Source: Fretibacterium fastidiosum
Lineage (GTDB): Bacteria; Synergistota; Synergistia; Synergistales; Aminobacteriaceae
NCBI RefSeq assembly: GCF_964642095.1
Contig: NZ_OZ209244.1
Span: 1,674,001 to 1,738,000 of the forward strand
Length of the DNA: 64,000 bases
Direction of reading: 5' to 3'
Positions 59,892 to 64,000 of the stretch are shown here, piece after piece. Each line of letters begins with the position of its first letter. Position 1 is the stretch's first letter. A program made the translations under genes and the position numbers. The notes beneath the pieces were generated by a model, which was not told the DNA's origin, did no database searches, and saw nothing but the letters and a program-made list of their open reading frames with translations.

Positions 59892-60208
59892 CGTAAACAA
59901 CCTCCTGAAAGAAGTATTTTTTATCGTTTTTCCGTCGGAGAGGAGGCGTTGCCTCCCCGGCTCCATCCTCCCTCGACGTGAGTTATCATAACACTGACCT
60001 TTAATGACTATATCGTCAAAATCGATGAATGCGTACCTCCGTCGTTTCGCTGACCTTTGCTGACTTTTTGCTTTTCGCGCCGCTACGATGTGGATCGTCC
60101 GGATATTTGCTATACTTTTCACGATGCTGTGCCGCCGGAGTGGAGGTGCCGTGCGGCGTCCCCCGACGACGAGGGGGCGATCTGCTTATTCTGGGAGGAC
60201 TGTAGACT
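59892..60208. promoter_or_regulatory. Divergent control region between hsp20 and the arn genes
   Basis: An extended -10, TGCTATACT at 60108-60116, probably drives the arn genes. Two direct repeats, CTGACCTTTAATGACT at 59994-60009 and CTGACCTTTGCTGACT at 60050-60065, differ at two positions and could be regulator sites. I find neither CIRCE nor HAIR heat-shock operators. Confidence 0.5.
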
Positions 60209-61228
60209 TTGCGTATTTTTTTGCCTGGCGCGGGAGGCTTCATCGGGAGCCATCTGATCGAGAAGATCCTGAACGAGTCCGATTACGAGGTCGTGGCCTT
60301 CGACCTCTGCGGCGAGAGCCTGAAGCGCTTCGAGGGGCGGGATCGCTTTACCTTTCATCAGGGGGACATCTTCAGGGAAAACGACTGGATCGAGGCCCAG
60401 GTGGCCGCCTGCGACGTCGTCCTGCCCTTTGCGGGCGTCGCGAAGCCCGCGTACTACCTCAGCAGCCCCCTGTGGACGTTCGAGCTGGACTTTGAGCAGA
60501 ACCTCAAGGTGGTGCGCATGTGTGCGGAGCACAGGAAGCGCGTGATCTTCCCCTCGACCTCCGAGGTCTACGGGCTGTCCAGCGACTCCGTGCTGCTGGA
60601 GGACGAGAGCCCCCTCATCGTCGGCCCCATCTGCAAGATGCGCTGGATCTACAGCTGCGGCAAGCAGATGATGGATCGCGTGATCGCGGCCTACGGCCTG
60701 GAGCGCGGGCTCCAGTACACGCTGTTCCGTCCCTTCAACTGGGTTGGGCCGAGGCTCGACACGATGGAGGACGCCCGCTGTCGCAAGGCCCGGTCCATCA
60801 CCCAGATCATCTACGACGTCCTGTACCGGGGGGAGGTCACCCTGGTGGGCGGCGGGGAGCAGCGCCGGAGCTTCACCTGGATCGGGGACGGGACGGATGC
60901 GCTCATGGCCCTTTTGCGAAACGAGGGGGGACGGGCGGACGGCCAGATCTTCAACATCGGCAACCCGGACAACAACTTCTCCATCCGGGAGCTGACGGAG
61001 CTCATCCTGGACGTGATGCGCCAGGACCCGCGCTTCGCCCCCCGCGCCGAGAAGGTCCGCGTCGTCTCCGTCCCCGCGGAGGAGTACTACTCGAACGGCT
61101 ACGACGACATGAGGAACCGGGTCCCCTCCATCGAAAAGATGAGGGAACGGATGGGCTGGAGGCCGAAGGTGGGGCTGCGGGAGGCCGTGCGCCTGACGCT
61201 CGATGCGTTTGAGGTGCCCGCGGAATGA
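60209..61228 (+). CDS. arnA: ArnA-type UDP-glucuronate decarboxylase (dehydrogenase domain only)
   Basis: In the aminoarabinose pathway the C-terminal half of ArnA oxidises and decarboxylates UDP-glucuronate to UDP-4-keto-arabinose. The 339-residue product matches that half: GAGGFIGSHL, WIEAQVAACDVVLPFAGVA, VIFPSTSEVYGLSSD, RWIYSCGKQMMDRVIAAYG and LFRPFNWVGPRLDTMEDAR. The catalytic Ser/Tyr/Lys and the Arg of RRSFTWIGD are present. The N-terminal formyltransferase domain of E. coli ArnA is missing. The start is TTG 60209 behind GGGAGGA. It overlaps arnT by four bases. Confidence 0.88.
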   Translation: MRIFLPGAGGFIGSHLIEKILNESDYEVVAFDLCGESLKRFEGRDRFTFHQGDIFRENDWIEAQVAACDVVLPFAGVAKPAYYLSSPLWTFELDFEQNLKVVRMCAEHRKRVIFPSTSEVYGLSSDSVLLEDESPLIVGPICKMRWIYSCGKQMMDRVIAAYGLERGLQYTLFRPFNWVGPRLDTMEDARCRKARSITQIIYDVLYRGEVTLVGGGEQRRSFTWIGDGTDALMALLRNEGGRADGQIFNIGNPDNNFSIRELTELILDVMRQDPRFAPRAEKVRVVSVPAEEYYSNGYDDMRNRVPSIEKMRERMGWRPKVGLREAVRLTLDAFEVPAE

Positions 61229-62907
61229 GGCCGGGCGGCAGGGAGGGGCCTCGCTTCCTCCGCTGGCTGGCGGCGGCGCGTCCCCTCATCCCATGGGCCG
61301 TCCTGGCCCTGCTGGCGGTGGCCGTCTACTTCTGGGGTCTGGGGCGGTACGGCCTCATCGACCCGGACGAGGGGCGCTACGCCGAGATCCCCCGTGAGAT
61401 GATCGAGTCCGGCGACTTCGTGACGCCGCGGCTGAACTACGTCAAGTACTTTGAGAAGCCCGCGCTGCACTACTGGCTGACGGCGGCGTCCTTCGCGGCC
61501 TTCGGGCAGAACGAGGCGGCGGCCCGGCTCTTTCCCGTCCTGTTCGGGCTGGGAGGGTGCCTGCTGACCTTCGTCGCCGCGAGGCGCATGACGGGGAGCG
61601 CCCGCGCGGGGGCCGCCGCCGCCGCCGTGCTGGTCAGCTCCGTGCTGTGGTACGCGCTCTCGCGGCTCAACGTCATCGACATGACGCTGACGTTCTTCTT
61701 CACGCTGGCCATGCTGGGCTATTGGCTGTGGTTTCGGGGTGGGGAGGGTGCCGGCCGCCGGCCGCTCCTGCTCTTCTACGCCGCCATGGCGTTGGCGACG
61801 CTCTCCAAGGGGCTGATCGGCGTCGTCCTCCCCGGCGGGATCGCCGTGCTGCACCTGGCCAGCCTGAGGCGGTGGAGGGCGATCCCGCGCCTGTTCTCGC
61901 CCTGGGGAATCGCGCTGTACTTCGCGGTCGTCCTGCCGTGGTTTCGGGCCGTCTGCGCCGCCAACCCGGACTTCTTCGACTTCTTCTTCGTCCACGAGCA
62001 CTTCACCCGCTACCTGACGACGGAGCACGGCCGCTACGAGCCCTTCTGGTTCTTCGTCCCCATCCTTCTGGGGGGCCTCGTGCCCTGGACCGGGATGCTC
62101 TGGGACGCCTTTCGCGCCGCGCGGGGACGGGGCGGGCTCCTGAGGCGGGAGGACGGCCTGTTCCTGAGCCTTTGGTTTGCCGTTCCCCTGGCCTTCTTCT
62201 CCCTGTCGGGGTCCAAGCTGGTCCCCTACGTCCTTCCGTGCCTGCCCCCCCTGGCCGTGCTCATCGGCGCAGCCGTCGAGGGGATACTGAGGGGCGGTGC
62301 TCCCGCCATGCGGGCCGGCCGCCGATTCGCCTGCCTGAACGCCCTGATCCTGCTCCCCATCGTCCTGGCCGGCGCGGTCTACCCCGCGCTTCGTCCGGAG
62401 GACGCCTACCTTCGGGCGGCGACGAACCCCTTCTGCTTTGTGCTGACGGCCTTCTGCCTGGCCTCCTTCGTCCTGCTCCGCGCCCGGACGCGAGGCTTTC
62501 TGCTGCTCTGCCTCCTGGCGCTGACGGCGCTCTTCGTGGCCGGGACGGGTTTCGACCTGATGGCGGCCCGCGACTCGAGGCGCCCCATCGCCGCCATGCT
62601 GCGCGAAAGGCTGCGGGCCGACGACACCGTCGTCGCCTACGGGGACTTGATGCAGGGGCTGTCGTTCTACCTGGGCCGCCGCATCGCGATCGCCGGCGGT
62701 CGGGGAGAGCTGGACTTCGGCGCAGCGCAGGAGGAGGACCCGCGCTGGTTCCTGAACGCGGAACAGCTCCGCAGGCTGTGGAACGGGCCGGATCGCGTCC
62801 TGCTGGCCGCGAGCCGGCGCAGGCTGGAAGAGCTGACGCGGGACCTGGGACGCGAGCCCGTGCGCCTGGGGGAGACGGAAAAGGAGATCCTGTTCACGAA
62901 CTTCTGA
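61225..62907 (+). CDS. arnT: ArnT-like lipid A glycosyltransferase (GT39/GT83 family)
   Basis: ArnT-like enzymes move 4-amino-4-deoxy-L-arabinose, or another sugar, from undecaprenyl phosphate to lipid A on the periplasmic side. The 560-residue protein has 11-13 hydrophobic helices. The first periplasmic loop holds the catalytic IDPDEGRYAEIPREM and NYVKYFEKPALHYW, both ArnT/PMT family marks (DE motif). Next follow LSRLNVIDMTLTFF and PWFRAVCAANPDF, with FVHEHFTRYL. A C-terminal periplasmic domain completes it. ATG 61225 overlaps the arnA-like stop (ATGA). The sugar itself is not certain. Confidence 0.88.
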   Translation: MRPGGREGPRFLRWLAAARPLIPWAVLALLAVAVYFWGLGRYGLIDPDEGRYAEIPREMIESGDFVTPRLNYVKYFEKPALHYWLTAASFAAFGQNEAAARLFPVLFGLGGCLLTFVAARRMTGSARAGAAAAAVLVSSVLWYALSRLNVIDMTLTFFFTLAMLGYWLWFRGGEGAGRRPLLLFYAAMALATLSKGLIGVVLPGGIAVLHLASLRRWRAIPRLFSPWGIALYFAVVLPWFRAVCAANPDFFDFFFVHEHFTRYLTTEHGRYEPFWFFVPILLGGLVPWTGMLWDAFRAARGRGGLLRREDGLFLSLWFAVPLAFFSLSGSKLVPYVLPCLPPLAVLIGAAVEGILRGGAPAMRAGRRFACLNALILLPIVLAGAVYPALRPEDAYLRAATNPFCFVLTAFCLASFVLLRARTRGFLLLCLLALTALFVAGTGFDLMAARDSRRPIAAMLRERLRADDTVVAYGDLMQGLSFYLGRRIAIAGGRGELDFGAAQEEDPRWFLNAEQLRRLWNGPDRVLLAASRRRLEELTRDLGREPVRLGETEKEILFTNF

Positions 62908-63032
62908 AAAACGCATTGTCTTTAGGGGACGACGGGGCTGTGCCTTGAGGGACGGCGCCGTCCGAATTCCTCCGCGACGGCGGATTTCGTGGGCTTTGCG
63001 CCATTGACGCCTTTTGCACCAGGGAGGGCTGC

Positions 63033-64000
63033 TTGAGATTGAGTGATACGACCGCATCCATGAAAGAAAGCAAGGACATTTCCATCATCATTCCCGTCTA
63101 TAACGAGGAGGACAGCCTGCCCCGGCTCTTCGATCGGCTCTTTCCGGTCCTGGAGGGCATGGGGCGGACCTATGAGGCCGTCTTCGTGAACGACGGCAGC
63201 GGCGACGCCTCCCTTCCGCTCCTGCTGAGGGAGTGGAAACGGCGGCCGGAGGAGGTTCGCGTCATCGACTTCAACGGCAACTTCGGCCAGCACATGGCCA
63301 TCATGGCGGGGTTTAACGCCGCGTCGGGGAAGAACGTCATCACGATGGACGCGGACCTGCAGAACCCCCCGGAGGAGATTCCCCGCATCGTGGCCTGCCT
63401 CGAGGAGGGGCACGACGTGGTGGGGACGGTCCGTCGGCACCGTCGGGACACGCTGTTCCGCCGCACGGCCTCGCGCGTCGTGAACTGGCTGACCAATCGG
63501 ATCACGGGCCTGTCGCTGCACGACTACGGCTGTATGCTGCGGGGCTATCGGCGTGATATCATAGACATCATCAACGAGTCGGCGGAGACGACGACGTTCA
63601 TCCCCGCCCTCGCGCAGAAGTTTGCGGTCAACCCCGTGGAGATCGAGGTGGCGCACAGCGAGCGGGAGAGCGGGGCCTCCAAGTACAGCCTGTTTCGCCT
63701 CATCCGCCTGAACTTCGACCTGATGACCAGCTTCTCCCTCGTCCCGCTGCAGGCCGTCACGATGATGGGGCTGGCCGTCTCCGTGTTGAGCCTCTGCTTC
63801 GCCGTGTTCATGCTGATCCGGCGCCTGTGGGTCGGCCCGGAGGCCGAGGGCGTCTTCACGCTCCTGGCCCTGAACTTCCTGCTGATGGGGGTGACGATCT
63901 CCTGCGTCGGCATCACCGGGGAGTACATCGGCCGCCTCTATCAGGAGGTGCGCCGCCGGCCGCGCTACATCGTGCGCCGCTTCTACGGCCTGGACGGAGA
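63033..64000 (+). CDS. arnC: ArnC-like undecaprenyl-phosphate glycosyltransferase (3' end outside window)
   Basis: ArnC-like GT2 enzymes attach the (formyl)aminoarabinose to undecaprenyl phosphate at the inner face of the membrane. The visible 322 codons hold the GT2 domain (SIIIPVYNEEDSLPRLFDRL, VFVNDGSGD, ITMDADLQNPPEEIPRIV) and GCMLRGYRRDII. Two C-terminal membrane helices follow and then TGEYIGRLYQEVRRRPRYIV, close to the normal end of ArnC. The stop must lie just past the window. I set the start at TTG 63033 (GGAGG five bases upstream); ATG 63060 is possible. A 125-base gap separates it from arnT. Confidence 0.88.
   Translation, partial: MRLSDTTASMKESKDISIIIPVYNEEDSLPRLFDRLFPVLEGMGRTYEAVFVNDGSGDASLPLLLREWKRRPEEVRVIDFNGNFGQHMAIMAGFNAASGKNVITMDADLQNPPEEIPRIVACLEEGHDVVGTVRRHRRDTLFRRTASRVVNWLTNRITGLSLHDYGCMLRGYRRDIIDIINESAETTTFIPALAQKFAVNPVEIEVAHSERESGASKYSLFRLIRLNFDLMTSFSLVPLQAVTMMGLAVSVLSLCFAVFMLIRRLWVGPEAEGVFTLLALNFLLMGVTISCVGITGEYIGRLYQEVRRRPRYIVRRFYGLDG

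Noticed and set aside
1..64000. CRISPR arrays, rRNA genes, riboswitches and parS sites.
   Set aside because: No regularly spaced repeats, no rRNA sequence, no recognisable riboswitch core and no perfect TGTTTCACGTGAAACA site was seen.

Overview
The window reads as the chromosome of a GC-rich, strictly anaerobic, diderm bacterium, most likely a member of Synergistota (a Fretibacterium-like oral lineage is possible but not proven). The reasons are the [FeFe]-hydrogenase maturation set HydE/HydG/HydF, a two-gene SufBC Fe-S system, histidine catabolism (HutI), a formate/nitrite channel, lipid A aminoarabinose-type genes that imply an outer membrane, and proteins ending in a GGGC + hydrophobic helix + basic tail that resembles the Synergist-CTERM sorting signal.

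Layout. 1-5.9 kb: secD (5' cut off), secF, a secreted cyclophilin, a D-2-hydroxyacid dehydrogenase, then convergent sufC-sufB and a bicupin gene. 5.9-15.3 kb: a small exported protein, the sbcD-sbcC nuclease pair, a Cof-type HAD phosphatase, glmS and a monoacylglycerol-lipase-like hydrolase. 15.3-16.7 kb: tRNA-Arg(CCU) followed by an HTH gene, a RelB/RelE-like toxin-antitoxin pair and a frameshifted second toxin. 16.8-31 kb: tag, a HAD hydrolase, an unusual FolD-like gene with larB, a PAS-GGDEF protein, a chemoreceptor, a FocA-type channel, hutI, a NAGPA-domain protein, an exported Lys-rich protein, a MATE exporter and a flavodoxin.

31-43.5 kb is the accessory core: six closely spaced minus-strand genes. 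In transcription order they are a double Synergist-CTERM surface protein that looks like two genes fused in frame, three tandem mosaic GLUG-repeat proteins, a 1335-residue bacterial CLCA-like metalloprotease/VWA protein with its own Synergist-CTERM tail, and a membrane protein. It is flanked by an ISL3-type transposase remnant, a decayed fragment of its own first gene, and an intact IS1380-family transposase. This is my best candidate for an undescribed surface system.

45-56 kb: two small paralogous OB-fold proteins separated by a miniature element, thiol peroxidase with a Cys-rich partner, an AtpZ/AtpI-like protein with parB-parA-rsmG, then hydF-hydG-hydE with a TM1266-like regulator. 56-64 kb: a DUF364-like protein, a FIST-GGDEF protein, a cytidylate-kinase-like protein, Hsp20, and arnA(C-domain)-arnT-arnC for lipid A decoration (3' end cut off).

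Three families of short non-coding elements with terminal inverted repeats can be aligned by eye: 5950-6100 with 45622-45770; 47891-48068 with 54149-54353 (the latter inside the hyd cluster); and 46284-46564 with a solo end at 25197-25235. All coordinates and alignments were made by eye, without database searches.
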